A DNA stretch of 40,024 nucleotides from positions 83,542 through 123,565 of the forward strand of contig NVXI01000004.1 in assembly GCA_002747015.1 (NCBI GenBank). The letters are read 5' to 3'. Below are positions 1 through 8,473 of this stretch, in pieces (the stretch's first letter is position 1; each line of letters opens with the position of its first letter). The notes under the pieces were generated by a model. It saw nothing but the letters and a program-made list of their open reading frames with translations. It was not told where the DNA came from and ran no database searches. The translations under genes and the position numbers were made by a program. Source of the DNA: Zetaproteobacteria bacterium. GTDB lineage: Bacteria; Pseudomonadota; Alphaproteobacteria; Micavibrionales; Micavibrionaceae.

Positions 1-473
1 ATACAGAAGATGATATCGGTTCAACATATGAAATTGCCATTCGTTATGAAGGTCAAATTCAAAATGTTGGCGTAATCGCTGGTGCAGGTTACTCACATGG
101 TGAAGTTGAAGCAGATGCTGATAACTCTATGGATGATCGTCAAGTTTGGAATCTTGGTCTTGACCTAGATATCGGTCCATTCGGTATTGGTGCAATCTAC
201 ATGGAAGACAACCAAGCAGCAAACAACAGCGATCTAGAAACTATCGTTCTTGGTGTTGACTACACAACTGGTCCATTCAAAATCGGTGCATCTTACTTGA
301 ACGCTGATACTGACAATGGTGTTGAGTATGATCGTTATACAGCTGGTGTTATATATAACTACGGCCAAGGTCTATCATTCCGCGGTTCTATCCAACAGCT
401 AGAGCAAGACAATGCTGCTGGTACAGATGCTGATGGTACAGCGATCCTACTAGGTACAAAAGTTGTATTCTAG
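1..473 (+). CDS. Outer-membrane porin, C-terminal fragment
   Basis: The reading frame is open from base 3 to the stop at 471-473, so this is the 3' end of a gene starting before the window (about 156 residues visible). The protein shows alternating hydrophobic/polar strands separated by Asp/Asn/Gly-rich turns, for example around 'GPFGIGAIY' and 'GPFKIGASY', and ends in a phenylalanine after 'LLGTKVVF'. A terminal aromatic residue is the usual BAM recognition signal of beta-barrel porins. It most resembles general alphaproteobacterial porins forming trimeric diffusion channels, but the substrate cannot be told. Codon choice is smoother and more GAT/GGT-rich than in neighbours, consistent with high expression. 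The gene is followed by a strong intrinsic terminator. Confidence 0.8.
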   Translation, partial: TEDDIGSTYEIAIRYEGQIQNVGVIAGAGYSHGEVEADADNSMDDRQVWNLGLDLDIGPFGIGAIYMEDNQAANNSDLETIVLGVDYTTGPFKIGASYLNADTDNGVEYDRYTAGVIYNYGQGLSFRGSIQQLEQDNAAGTDADGTAILLGTKVVF

Positions 474-495
474 TCTAACGACTTAAAGAATTTTG

Positions 496-526
496 AAAGG
501 GCGCCTTTGGGTGCCCTTTCTTTTTG
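496..526 (+). terminator. Rho-independent terminator of the porin gene
   Basis: Ten-base-pair stem (496-505 with 510-519, one G-T pair), a four-base loop TTTG, then CTTTTTG. It lies 22 bases after the porin stop codon. It is the clearest plus-strand intrinsic terminator in the window. Confidence 0.9.
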
Positions 527-593
527 TCCGATCCTCTATCACAATCACTGAATTGCACTTGCTTATCCGCGTCAATCTTTCTATCTTCACCCT

Positions 594-1259
594 ATGTCAA
601 TTCAAGAAAATTTAATGCATGTGCAGACACAAATATCCAAGGCCGCAGAGCCATGGGGCAGAGACACGCACGATATAAAGCTTCTCGCCGTTAGTAAACG
701 CCAATCGCAATCCAAAATTCAGGATGCCCTCAATGCAGGCCATCGCCAATTCGCAGAAAACCGTATCCAAGAGGCGGGTGAACATTGGGAAGAGTTAAAA
801 CCAAAATACCCTGAGCTTCAACTTCACCTTATCGGCCCACTACAAACCAATAAGATCAAAGATGCCCTAAAACTATTTGATATGATTCACACCATTGACC
901 GCGAAAAGCTCGCTAGAAAATTAGGGCAAGAACTTCAAACACAAAACCGTTCAATTCCATGCCTTATTCAGGTCAATATAGGGGAAGAAACACAAAAATC
1001 TGGCGTCGCGCCACATGATCTCCCTGAATTTCTGGCCTTTTGCCAAAAAGATTGCACGCTGGATATTCAAGGATTGATGTGTATCCCACCCGCAGACGAG
1101 CCAGCCGCACTTTATTTTGCGCTGCTTCAGAAAATGGCAAAAACTCACAATCTACCGGAACTAAGCATGGGAATGAGTGCGGATTTCGAACGCGCAATCC
1201 CATTAGGCGCAACTTATATCCGTGTTGGTACGGGCATCTTCGGCACACGTGATACGTAA
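594..1259 (+). CDS. yggS: YggS/PROSC-family pyridoxal phosphate homeostasis protein
   Basis: A 221-residue protein of the usual length for this family of single-domain, alanine-racemase-fold PLP-binding proteins. The PLP lysine is K35 in 'LLAVSKRQS'. Other family signatures are 'HLIGPLQTNK', 'IQVNIGEE', 'GLMCIPP', 'LSMGMSADFE' and the C-terminal 'GATYIRVGTGIFG'. Family knowledge: these cytosolic proteins have no known enzymatic activity and buffer free PLP, affecting amino-acid and B6 metabolism. The start is the first ATG of the frame; no strong ribosome-binding site is visible. The gene converges on the unrecognised gene at 1280, with a 20-base gap and no evident terminator. Confidence 0.95.
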   Translation: MSIQENLMHVQTQISKAAEPWGRDTHDIKLLAVSKRQSQSKIQDALNAGHRQFAENRIQEAGEHWEELKPKYPELQLHLIGPLQTNKIKDALKLFDMIHTIDREKLARKLGQELQTQNRSIPCLIQVNIGEETQKSGVAPHDLPEFLAFCQKDCTLDIQGLMCIPPADEPAALYFALLQKMAKTHNLPELSMGMSADFERAIPLGATYIRVGTGIFGTRDT

Positions 1260-1279
1260 AACATTATCTCAGAAGACCA

Positions 1280-1942
1280 TTAGGAATAGATCGCGATCGT
1301 ACCTGCGGTGCGGCCACTGGCAACCTGCACGCGCGCATATTCATTTCTCGACGCGACGATCTTCTCCTCATAACTCTCATTCATAGGCATCATAGGTGTT
1401 TGGGCAAAAGACAATAAGGCCACAGGCAGGTCATCATACGCCGTATATTCCGCTTCAAAATTATAGGGCTCTATTTTTTCTGGCAACGCACCCCCCAGCC
1501 CGACCAAAGCAGCGACATTGCCCATCAAGTCACGTCCTGTTTCTTCTTCAACCAGAACATTCACCAAACCACTTGCAAGCCCCACAGGGCCGCCAAACAC
1601 TCCACCACCGATTACCTTACTCACCGATTTTATCTCATCGCCTGTTATCGCTCTATAGGCAAAATTAACCACTGGTATATGCTGCAACGGATTAACCATA
1701 TCTAATAAATCCCAAAAACTGAACGGATCCGCTTCCGTTACCGCATCGGGCCTAACCTCTGATAAAATACTTGGGTCGGGTTGCGGCGCATAGGAATACA
1801 AAGCCCGATCAAAGCCCTGCGTTTGAGGTTCTTTGGGCGCATCCCACGACGGAACAAATCCGCCCATACGATCATTCTTAACCTTATAAACGGTTCTTTC
1901 ATGCGCCTGGGCAGGCGTTGCCGTAAAGAAATTACTTTCCAT
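1280..1942 (-). CDS. Conserved hypothetical protein with glycine-rich hydrophobic segment
   Basis: I do not recognise a named family. I chose the second ATG (1942) because AGAGG sits nine bases before it, whereas it abuts the earlier ATG at 1951. The 220-residue protein has a proline-rich N-terminal third, a central block 'FWDLLDMVNPLQHIPVVN' followed by 'ITGDEI', then a glycine-rich helix 'VIGGGVFGGPVGLASGLVN' that could insert in or lie on a membrane. The central block plus Gly-rich helix resembles a widespread type of hypothetical protein in Rhodospirillales-like alphaproteobacteria (from memory). There is no signal peptide. It is transcribed divergently from the winged-helix regulator at 2036, which could control it. 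Confidence 0.7.
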   Translation of the reverse strand: MESNFFTATPAQAHERTVYKVKNDRMGGFVPSWDAPKEPQTQGFDRALYSYAPQPDPSILSEVRPDAVTEADPFSFWDLLDMVNPLQHIPVVNFAYRAITGDEIKSVSKVIGGGVFGGPVGLASGLVNVLVEEETGRDLMGNVAALVGLGGALPEKIEPYNFEAEYTAYDDLPVALLSFAQTPMMPMNESYEEKIVASRNEYARVQVASGRTAGTIAIYS

Positions 1943-2035
1943 GTGCTTCATCCTCTTTCATTTTTAATAAAGCAATTTCTATGCCATAATAATGCAAGAA
2001 ATAATTCAGGATCAGGAAATCAATCGAGAAGAACC

Positions 2036-2548
2036 ATGTCCACCATTGAAATTAACGCCGATCAAAAAATATACGACACCCTGAAATCTTATATACAAAA
2101 GCATGACTGTGCCGATTTATATCGCTTTAGCTCCGATGTACAAGATGGTGTGACGCTATGTTATAAAGATCAGAAAAAACGATATACCACGCCCATCAGG
2201 CTTGGTGAAATCCTTGATCAACTCACATCATATCAAAACAAAGCACAAAGACACGCAGCCTTCCCACAATTTGCAGGATATACGCTAGATCCCCATCAAG
2301 GCAAATTTACAAACGCGTCGAAATCCATATCACTGACAGAAAAAGAAGTGGCAATCCTGATGCATCTTTATGAAAATAAAGGGCAAGTCATTACGCGTGA
2401 TGCATTGCTGCACGCTGTATGGAATTATGCGCAAAATGTCGAAACGCACACACTGGAAACGCATATTTATCGCCTGCGCCAGAAAATTGAAGACAATCCC
2501 GCACAACCGAAAATCCTGATGACCGCAGGAGAGGGATATAAAGTTTAG
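2036..2548 (+). CDS. Winged-helix (OmpR/PhoB-type) DNA-binding protein without receiver domain
   Basis: The frame is open much further upstream, but that part overlaps the divergent gene at 1280-1942, so I start at the ATG at 2036 (170 residues). The C-terminal half (about residues 85-170) is an OmpR/PhoB-type effector domain: 'ISLTEKEVAILMHL', 'VITRDALLHAVWNY', the recognition-helix region 'VETHTLETHIYRLRQKIE' and the terminal hairpin 'ILMTAGEGYKV'. The first 80 residues are not a phospho-receiver: there is no DD/K acidic pocket. It is therefore probably a transcription factor responding to something other than a canonical histidine kinase, or acting through protein contacts. It lies head-to-head with the gene at 1280. 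Confidence 0.85.
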   Translation: MSTIEINADQKIYDTLKSYIQKHDCADLYRFSSDVQDGVTLCYKDQKKRYTTPIRLGEILDQLTSYQNKAQRHAAFPQFAGYTLDPHQGKFTNASKSISLTEKEVAILMHLYENKGQVITRDALLHAVWNYAQNVETHTLETHIYRLRQKIEDNPAQPKILMTAGEGYKV

Positions 2549-2563
2549 CAACCACGCCTTATC

Positions 2564-3157
2564 TTAATCAAGTTTAGACTTCTCAAGATTAACTGCCAAA
2601 TATATACCATCCAGAAATGTTTTCTGAGTATTGATTTTAAGATATCCTGTACCGCGTTGCTGCAACTTTCGTAAATCCCTGATCAAGGAATAAAGGCTTT
2701 TCACCTGTATTTGTGATGCCTGTTTTTCTTTCACATCGTCTTGTTGCTGGGGTTTATAATAGACAGCTCTACCACTTGTCTCGGCGGCATGGGCATAGGC
2801 CTTTATCGCATTTTTTGATCGCACAGATGTGCCCGAATCATTACTCTGACGTTTACTAAACCATGGGGCAAATGATAATTGCTCCCCTTTATGCTCACGA
2901 TCAGAAAGCACGGAAGAAAGGCGTAATTCTAAAAAATCTTCTAAAAATAAAATAATCGACTTTATCGATAATATCGAATAATCATCGGTCTGTTCTTCTC
3001 TCAAATCGTCATGATTTTCATGCGTTTTCGCTACCTCATCATCTAAGTCGTCAGAAGTAGTTGTAGATTTTTTTGGCTTTTTCCCCAGACGTGCGTCAAC
3101 GGCCTCTGTCTCAAGAGGCTTTAACGCAGAAGTAATGTTTTGAACCAAAGAAAACAT
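2564..3157 (-). CDS. Hypothetical protein
   Basis: A 197-residue, charged, mostly helical protein with no family I recognise. The N-terminal third is low-complexity and rich in Lys, Asp, Glu, Ser and Thr ('KKPKKSTTTSDDLDDE'). A hydrophobic helix 'ILSIKSIILFLEDFLEL' follows in the middle, and 'NAIKAYAHAAETSGRAVYY' lies in the second half. No signal peptide is seen. The C-terminus 'TFLDGIYLAVNLEKSKLD' is hydrophobic then charged. The gene converges on the winged-helix regulator with a 15-base gap. Codon use looks like that of its neighbours. The function is unknown. Confidence 0.6.
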   Translation of the reverse strand: MFSLVQNITSALKPLETEAVDARLGKKPKKSTTTSDDLDDEVAKTHENHDDLREEQTDDYSILSIKSIILFLEDFLELRLSSVLSDREHKGEQLSFAPWFSKRQSNDSGTSVRSKNAIKAYAHAAETSGRAVYYKPQQQDDVKEKQASQIQVKSLYSLIRDLRKLQQRGTGYLKINTQKTFLDGIYLAVNLEKSKLD

Positions 3158-3264
3158 ACCTTACAACACCAAAATTACATAATGATGCCTTCAACATAAC
3201 AGACGAATGGTCTTTTCGCAAATTCACACAAGTATGCTGAAAATATACGGCGGTATGGGCATGC

Positions 3265-4056
3265 CTAATCTTTAAAAAGATCATATGGATGCGGGTATTT
3301 TTCTTCTTCGGGCGTATTCTTTTGCTCAAATATTTCCTCGTACCACGGCGCGACAAAATCCCATAACACACGATCGCGCCCCATGAACCCTACAACTTCA
3401 CACTTCAAGTAGGCAACATCACCAATCATTAACCATTGTTCCACGCCATGCACCATAATTGGCTTCTCGGTGTCGGCCCTGTCTACACGAACGTGGACAA
3501 TCAGCTTGGCATCAAAATAATCATCCTCATAGGGTATTTTAGGCAGTAATGTATTGTTTTGTGCCTCATTCAACGGCACATTTGCAAAAGAGGCTAAGCG
3601 ATCAATAATCAAGGAAATGACATCTTCCCCGTACGGGTAGGCAAATGTCGGTACATAGGCCTCGTCAGCTTGAAAAAATTCAAAGGTAATGCGCGGCTGC
3701 TCATCATCGACAGCAGATATATATTTTACGATTACATTAATCGTCAACTCCAACAGATCTTCATCTGCATCATACGCACTATAACCACGTCCCAAACGTA
3801 ATATCTCATTCAACACGTACGCATCTCTGCTCTTCTCAGGCAGGGCCTCATATCGGCCTTTAGTTTTTATCCAAAAATCATAATCCGGTGCACTGCCCGC
3901 GGCGCGGAAAAATGCAAAAACCGCTCTTTCCTTTGGCGTAGTTTTTTCTTCATACTGATCGGCCAGAGCAATACCCGAAAATAAAGGCACAAGACAAATA
4001 CACGAAAATCCTGCATACAGAATAAACTTATTAATTTTTTTTATTTTTTCAAGCAT
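3265..4056 (-). CDS. Exported protein of unknown function
   Basis: I start at the ATG at 4056 because the longer frame overlaps the divergent Smr gene, and because this start gives a good signal peptide: basic N-terminus 'MLEKIKKINK', hydrophobic core 'FILYAGFSCICLVPLFSGI' and an 'ALA' cleavage site. The mature part (about 230 residues) is acidic, with many Tyr/Asp/Glu residues and no family I recognise. Segments such as 'DDYFDAKLIVHVRVDR' and 'DVAYLKCEVVGFMGRDRVLWDF' look like beta strands. It is probably periplasmic. Its start is 39 bases from the start of the Smr gene, so the two share a short divergent control region. Confidence 0.65.
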   Translation of the reverse strand: MLEKIKKINKFILYAGFSCICLVPLFSGIALADQYEEKTTPKERAVFAFFRAAGSAPDYDFWIKTKGRYEALPEKSRDAYVLNEILRLGRGYSAYDADEDLLELTINVIVKYISAVDDEQPRITFEFFQADEAYVPTFAYPYGEDVISLIIDRLASFANVPLNEAQNNTLLPKIPYEDDYFDAKLIVHVRVDRADTEKPIMVHGVEQWLMIGDVAYLKCEVVGFMGRDRVLWDFVAPWYEEIFEQKNTPEEEKYPHPYDLFKD

Positions 4057-4095
4057 ACTGTATAAAGATTCATAAAAATTAAATGATACATTATA

Positions 4096-4674
4096 ATGAC
4101 CGATAAAACGTACAAAAGCCATAGTTTGCAGAATAAAAATAAAGAAAAATCTAGCTTATGGGAGCAGGTAACAAAAGATGTTACACCCTTGGACAATAAA
4201 AATATCGCGAAAAAGCAAGCCTCTACGGTAAAGAGCGCCTCATCGAAACCTAAAAATACAAAACCGAACGTTGCACCTGCAACAAGGCCGCAAAACACGT
4301 ACACACCACCCAGCCTCAAAAGCAACGAAACAGATCACAGAACAAGCCAGCGCCTAAAACGTGGTAAAATACCAATTGAAGGGCGATTGGACCTGCACGG
4401 AAAAACTCAAAACGAGGCATTTGACGCGCTTTTAAGCTTTATCCCAAACGCCTACCATCAAGGAAAACGCTGTGTCCTCATTATCACTGGCAAGGGCAAT
4501 CGACAAGACAGCAGCGCACCTTTATTATCGTCAAAAATGGGGGTTTTAAAGCAAAAAACGCCTGAATGGTTAAGGGGTGCGCCCCTGAATGAATATGTTT
4601 TAAAAATTGAAACCGCACGCCAAAATCATGGCGGAGAGGGCGCGTTGTACGTATTGTTACGGCGCAAACGCTAG
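4096..4674 (+). CDS. Smr (small MutS-related) domain protein
   Basis: A 192-residue protein with a long basic, disordered N-terminal arm (residues 1-95, rich in Lys, Ser, Thr and Asn) and a C-terminal Smr domain. Visible Smr motifs are 'LDLHGKT' (98-104), 'IITGKG' (129-134), 'GVLKQKTPEWL' and 'GGEGALYVLLRR'. Family knowledge: Smr domains are endonuclease-like folds related to the MutS2 C-terminus, binding or nicking nucleic acids; stand-alone bacterial versions are mostly uncharacterised and some cleave RNA. The stop codon lies in an inverted repeat (4672-4678 with 4696-4702) shared with the convergent M23 peptidase gene. Confidence 0.9.
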   Translation: MTDKTYKSHSLQNKNKEKSSLWEQVTKDVTPLDNKNIAKKQASTVKSASSKPKNTKPNVAPATRPQNTYTPPSLKSNETDHRTSQRLKRGKIPIEGRLDLHGKTQNEAFDALLSFIPNAYHQGKRCVLIITGKGNRQDSSAPLLSSKMGVLKQKTPEWLRGAPLNEYVLKIETARQNHGGEGALYVLLRRKR

Positions 4675-4702
4675 GGCGCACACCGATCAGGACATCGCCC
4701 TA
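4672..4702. other. Inverted repeat spanning two convergent stop codons
   Basis: TAGGGCG at 4672-4678 is the exact reverse complement of CGCCCTA at 4696-4702, with a 17-base loop. Each arm contains the TAG stop of one of the two converging genes (Smr protein and M23 peptidase). There is no T-tract on either side, so it is at most a weak or Rho-assisted terminator, or an mRNA 3'-end stabiliser. Confidence 0.5.
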
Positions 4703-5722
4703 ACGTACGCTGACGCGAAATTCTTTCTCTCTAACCACGCCATTGACGCGTTCAATTCTAACATGGCCGGCATATGTTCCGGATTGAAGCTGTACGCGTC
4801 CAATTTTACGGCCCGTATAATAATATTGGCGTGCCCTGTTTTTCGCCAAAACCTCGTTGCGCTGAACAAATATATTTCCATCAGGATCAATGACCTTCAA
4901 GATAACTTTATCGCCTTTTTCAACATTATAAAACCCGACCCAAAAAACAAAAGCGGCACTCCCCAAAGAAAGCGTTTGTGGGTTTTCTGCGCCACGTTTA
5001 ATCGCCTCAAAATCCGGTGACTTACTACGAAAGCCACCATCAAATATCGCAACAGGGTTATAGTCCATAGGCAAGCCAATGTGCCACATACGCTCTTTCA
5101 TCTTGCCACAGCCCTGCGTGCTTAACTCTCCGGTATAGGGATCAATAATGCCGCCCTCCCACATCACACCAAAATGCAAATGCGGAAATTCTGCCATGCC
5201 TGACTGACCAACTTGCGCAATTTTTTGCCCTGCACGTATCTTTTGTTTTGGCTTTACAATGATCGAGCCTTCACGCAAATGACAATAAATACTCTGCAAG
5301 CCATTACCATGGTCGATCAAAATACCATTACCGCATTCTTTCTTATTTTCTTTCATGGTTGCAATCTCTTCATCTGTTTTCAGACGATCGCTCTGCCCAT
5401 CGCGGATACGCTGAACACGGCCATTGGCGGCAGCAAACACATCAACACCACTGCGCATTTGCACAATAGAGCCCAGCGCAAAATCCGTACCCTTATGCCC
5501 GTCATAGGTCTTTGGCCCACATTTAAAATCCTGACCGTCGCCCTCTATCCCATCAACATCAACGTAATTCACCGCCCAACAATCTATCCCCTGCGTGCAT
5601 CCCAGAGGAAAGAGAAACTTAGAAGAATTACTGATTTCGTGACTTTGCGCGTAGAGTTTGTTACAAAAGACACTTGGGTAAGAGAAAATAACAATAAATA
5701 TAAAAAAATACATTTTCTTCAT
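4700..5722 (-). CDS. Secreted M23 (LytM/LAS-type) metallopeptidase
   Basis: The ATG at 5722 gives a typical signal peptide ('MKKMYFFIFIVIFSYPSVF', probable cleavage after 'KLYAQ'). A GTG at 5755 preceded by AAGG is an alternative start adding eleven residues. The zinc-site residues are visible: H76 and D80 in 'GHKGTDF', and the HxH pair H181/H183 in 'PHLHFGV', with a further His in 'IYCHLREG'. Family knowledge: M23 enzymes cut glycyl or D-Ala-containing peptide bonds in peptidoglycan. An unusually long acidic/basic insertion separates the two halves of the site, and about 110 residues at the C-terminus form a strand-rich domain ending 'KEFRVSVR', perhaps for binding. Role: periplasmic wall remodelling; the substrate is unknown. 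Confidence 0.9.
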   Translation of the reverse strand: MKKMYFFIFIVIFSYPSVFCNKLYAQSHEISNSSKFLFPLGCTQGIDCWAVNYVDVDGIEGDGQDFKCGPKTYDGHKGTDFALGSIVQMRSGVDVFAAANGRVQRIRDGQSDRLKTDEEIATMKENKKECGNGILIDHGNGLQSIYCHLREGSIIVKPKQKIRAGQKIAQVGQSGMAEFPHLHFGVMWEGGIIDPYTGELSTQGCGKMKERMWHIGLPMDYNPVAIFDGGFRSKSPDFEAIKRGAENPQTLSLGSAAFVFWVGFYNVEKGDKVILKVIDPDGNIFVQRNEVLAKNRARQYYYTGRKIGRVQLQSGTYAGHVRIERVNGVVREKEFRVSVR

Positions 5723-5803
5723 AGATTTGATAATAACAGCGAATACCAGAGGCACAATGCCTTATTTCCTCTGATATCGCCGGAAAAGTTTGGGTGCGCA
5801 TGA

Positions 5804-7087
5804 ATGGGTAGCAATATCAATGAAGCAGGAAAGACCTATATCGCCAACGTCTCTATTACAGAGGCCGTTGCATTTGATCCTGAGCATGACAATCCAGATA
5901 AACCAGAGACTTGGAATACTTTAGAAGCCAGAGACTTCGATAAAGATAGCCATGGCCATATGAAATTCTTCTGCCCTTGCTGCCTTGATAAAGGCGATAT
6001 GGTAAAATTGAAGAATCCGTCTGGTTCATATTTTCAACAAATCACTTTCGATATCGTTGATCGTGACACGCAAGAGCCTGTCCTTGATCCCACAACACAT
6101 GAGCCAGTGACAGAGGCGAGGCGCTATCAAATTCCGCCACGCTACTCTTTATTTCCTCATGAAAAGCATACGTGTGATCTTGGAGAACAACAAAGCCAAT
6201 TATCGCAATCAATCAAAGATCATGGCGGCGTTGTTTTAAACAGTGCCACGGGAACCTATATTGTTAACCTCAACATACCAGCAGGACAAGAGCCCACACA
6301 ACGAAACAGGCCACGCACAACATTAACGCAAGATGGTGGCTTTAATAATGCCGCAACTAACATAGATACCGCACCTGCACGACGCCAAATCCACCGGTCA
6401 TCCAATACACCACCCAAGCAACATTCTCACGGTGTGAAAACCGTTCAGGCATTGGCAGATCTTCTGGACAGTACAGAATTCGATAAAGGGCAACGCCAAG
6501 CGGTTCTAATGCGCAATGGCGGGCAAGTTATAACCCTTGAACAGGCCTATCACAAAAACACTGTTAATATGTATCGTGATTTATACCATGATGAGCGACA
6601 AGACGCGGGTAATCCTGAAAAAAATCATAATCATATTTCCCTGTTCCGTTTTAGACCAAACGGCATTAAGAAATTCTGGAATCGTGGGGCCGATGGCTCA
6701 ATGAGCGTACTCTCACACCCCGAACAAGTACATGACAGGGATGGCAATAAATTCTATGTCAGTACGCGTCTAAATTTTCAAACCGAAAGCACCTTTGAGG
6801 CCTTTAAAGAGGCCTATGAAGCGGCAGAAACAAAAGAAGATCGTTGGTTTTTAATCTATAGTGAGCATGCAAGCGTTAATTTGGTTGAATATGATGCTGA
6901 GAAACAAAAACTTGAAAAGGGTACAGAGCAAAGCGCAGACGTACACGTCACCGCCACCATTTTCAGTGCAGACCAAATAATGCAATGGAAACCAAGATCC
7001 GCGCAATTAATGCTTAACTTTGACTTAGGTGAGGACGCAGACGCGAAACAAGAGCCTGATCCAAACGAAGATGATTTATCTATGTAG
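5804..7087 (+). CDS. Hypothetical protein with N-terminal cysteine cluster
   Basis: A 427-residue protein not recognised as a whole. Near the N-terminus is a possible zinc site: 'FFCPCCLDKG' (C57, C59, C60) paired with 'FPHEKHTC' (H119, H122, C124). This pattern, a Cys pair followed some 60 residues later by His/Cys, is loosely reminiscent of the N-terminal zinc finger of CoiA-like proteins, but I cannot claim homology. A low-complexity linker rich in Thr, Arg, Pro and Asn (about 165-215) leads to a C-terminal region with 'WFLIYSEHASVNLVEYD' and 'FSADQIMQWKPRSAQLML', then an acidic tail. No signal peptide or membrane segment is seen, so it is probably cytosolic. It converges on the pentapeptide gene with a 21-base gap. 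Confidence 0.65.
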   Translation: MGSNINEAGKTYIANVSITEAVAFDPEHDNPDKPETWNTLEARDFDKDSHGHMKFFCPCCLDKGDMVKLKNPSGSYFQQITFDIVDRDTQEPVLDPTTHEPVTEARRYQIPPRYSLFPHEKHTCDLGEQQSQLSQSIKDHGGVVLNSATGTYIVNLNIPAGQEPTQRNRPRTTLTQDGGFNNAATNIDTAPARRQIHRSSNTPPKQHSHGVKTVQALADLLDSTEFDKGQRQAVLMRNGGQVITLEQAYHKNTVNMYRDLYHDERQDAGNPEKNHNHISLFRFRPNGIKKFWNRGADGSMSVLSHPEQVHDRDGNKFYVSTRLNFQTESTFEAFKEAYEAAETKEDRWFLIYSEHASVNLVEYDAEKQKLEKGTEQSADVHVTATIFSADQIMQWKPRSAQLMLNFDLGEDADAKQEPDPNEDDLSM

Positions 7088-7108
7088 GATTGCTCTATAG
7101 GCGTGCGA

Positions 7109-8398
7109 TTAGATTCTATAACGATGGCGCAAACCAAGACCCAGTAAGAACAACAATATCAACGCCAATATGCTCTGTGAAAAGGTGAGGGCATAGATTA
7201 AATCGGGCGGTGTTTTTCTAAATAATGCCTCCCCCAATTTAGAGCGTGCTCCACGACTGCTCGGGATAAAGGCAAACATTTGTGCCACGGAGTAAATTAT
7301 CGATTTTAAACAATTAAAGTGCCCTAAGATTTGGTAACTCGCCCCCAAATATGCTGCCATATAAAAAATACAAATATCCAACAACCTATCCAACGGCCTA
7401 CTTATAGATCGCCCATAATCACTGAGTTTTTCATACCAAAATTCAGTATTCCATAAATAACCGATAGGGCATTTACTATGTTCGCGGTTGGCCTGCATTT
7501 CCAAAACATGAAAGTTTTGCGCCGCCTGATGATCTTTATTCGCCTCCGCCAATTCCATTAACCGACGCGCGCACACGATGTCCTTTGGGTCATTCGCCAC
7601 CATTTGCGTTGCCCAATCCCCATCAGTAAAGAAACGCGGCCTGCGTTTTGGCTTACGTAGAAGCGTACATTTCACACCATCCAGCGATACATGATGTGAT
7701 GTTTTCGTATGTGTTAAATCAATTAGACAAGGAAACGTCTCATCAGAAGAAATATCAAAGGGCCCATTAAACACTGCACCTTTAAAAGAAAATGATTTAA
7801 CCTTGTCAACCTCTTTAAGTCCAAGAAAGAGTGCATCACCAACAAACTTCACACCCAAAAAAGAAACATCTCCATCACCAAATGTTACTGATGAAAAAAC
7901 AGCGCTTCCTTCACCAAACTGTGCCCTTGAAAAATCTACATACCCACTACCAAACTGCACATGCGTAAAATAGGTGGCCCCATCACCAAATTTAGTTTCC
8001 AAAAAAATAACGAATCCATCACTAAATGTTACCTTAAAGAAATCAACGTAACCATCGCCAAATTGTGCTCCCAAAAAAGAAACATTTCCATTGCCGAATT
8101 GTGCCTCTGTGAAAAAAACATCTCCATCACCAAATTTTACATATGAGAAAGAAACATCTCCATCGTCAAATACTGCCTCCGAAAAATCTACATCCCCCTT
8201 CGGGAAATTGAAACGCTGAAATGGCCACTCTCCTTTTGGAATGGTAGGATGTTCTCTATATTCAGAAAAATCTATACCGTGGAAAATTATATTATATTCT
8301 GGGTTTTCTTCTACCCATGCATTCCACACATCCTTCCCCTGTAGCCACAAGGCCACCGCACCATCAGGTCTTAGAGTCTTGAAATCATTATCTGCCAC
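7109..8398 (-). CDS. Pentapeptide-repeat-type membrane protein with 12-residue repeats
   Basis: The start chosen is the GTG at 8398, six bases after GGAG; a GTG at 8404 overlaps that site. The head 'ALWLQGKDVWNAW' is typical of pentapeptide-repeat proteins. Residues 65-184 form ten in-register 12-residue units such as 'FGDGDVSFLGVK', 'FGNGNVSFLGAQ' and 'FGSGYVDFSRAQ', with Phe at positions 1 and 8. They should stack as a right-handed beta-helix, though ordinary family units are multiples of five or eleven. The C-terminal part has the 'ARRLMELAEANKDHQAAQNF' and 'DYGRSISRPLDRL' blocks seen in a membrane-anchored subgroup, followed by hydrophobic helices including 'ALTFSQSILALILLFLLGLG'. The function is unknown; there is no enzyme motif. 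Confidence 0.85.
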   Translation of the reverse strand: MADNDFKTLRPDGAVALWLQGKDVWNAWVEENPEYNIIFHGIDFSEYREHPTIPKGEWPFQRFNFPKGDVDFSEAVFDDGDVSFSYVKFGDGDVFFTEAQFGNGNVSFLGAQFGDGYVDFFKVTFSDGFVIFLETKFGDGATYFTHVQFGSGYVDFSRAQFGEGSAVFSSVTFGDGDVSFLGVKFVGDALFLGLKEVDKVKSFSFKGAVFNGPFDISSDETFPCLIDLTHTKTSHHVSLDGVKCTLLRKPKRRPRFFTDGDWATQMVANDPKDIVCARRLMELAEANKDHQAAQNFHVLEMQANREHSKCPIGYLWNTEFWYEKLSDYGRSISRPLDRLLDICIFYMAAYLGASYQILGHFNCLKSIIYSVAQMFAFIPSSRGARSKLGEALFRKTPPDLIYALTFSQSILALILLFLLGLGLRHRYRI

Positions 8399-8473
8399 GG
8401 TCACTCCAATATAAAAACACGATCAGGCGTCATTATAGTTGAAGGATGTATGATTCTGCTAGGGTAATAATGG

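Noticed and set aside
4740..4800. Possible further copy of the parB-end repeat in the M23 peptidase gene ('HVRIERVNG')
   Set aside because: Only short stretches match and the coding frame explains them; below what I would trust.
7840..8205. 36-base tandem repeats that could be mistaken for a CRISPR array
   Set aside because: They encode ten in-frame 12-residue protein units with no unique spacers.
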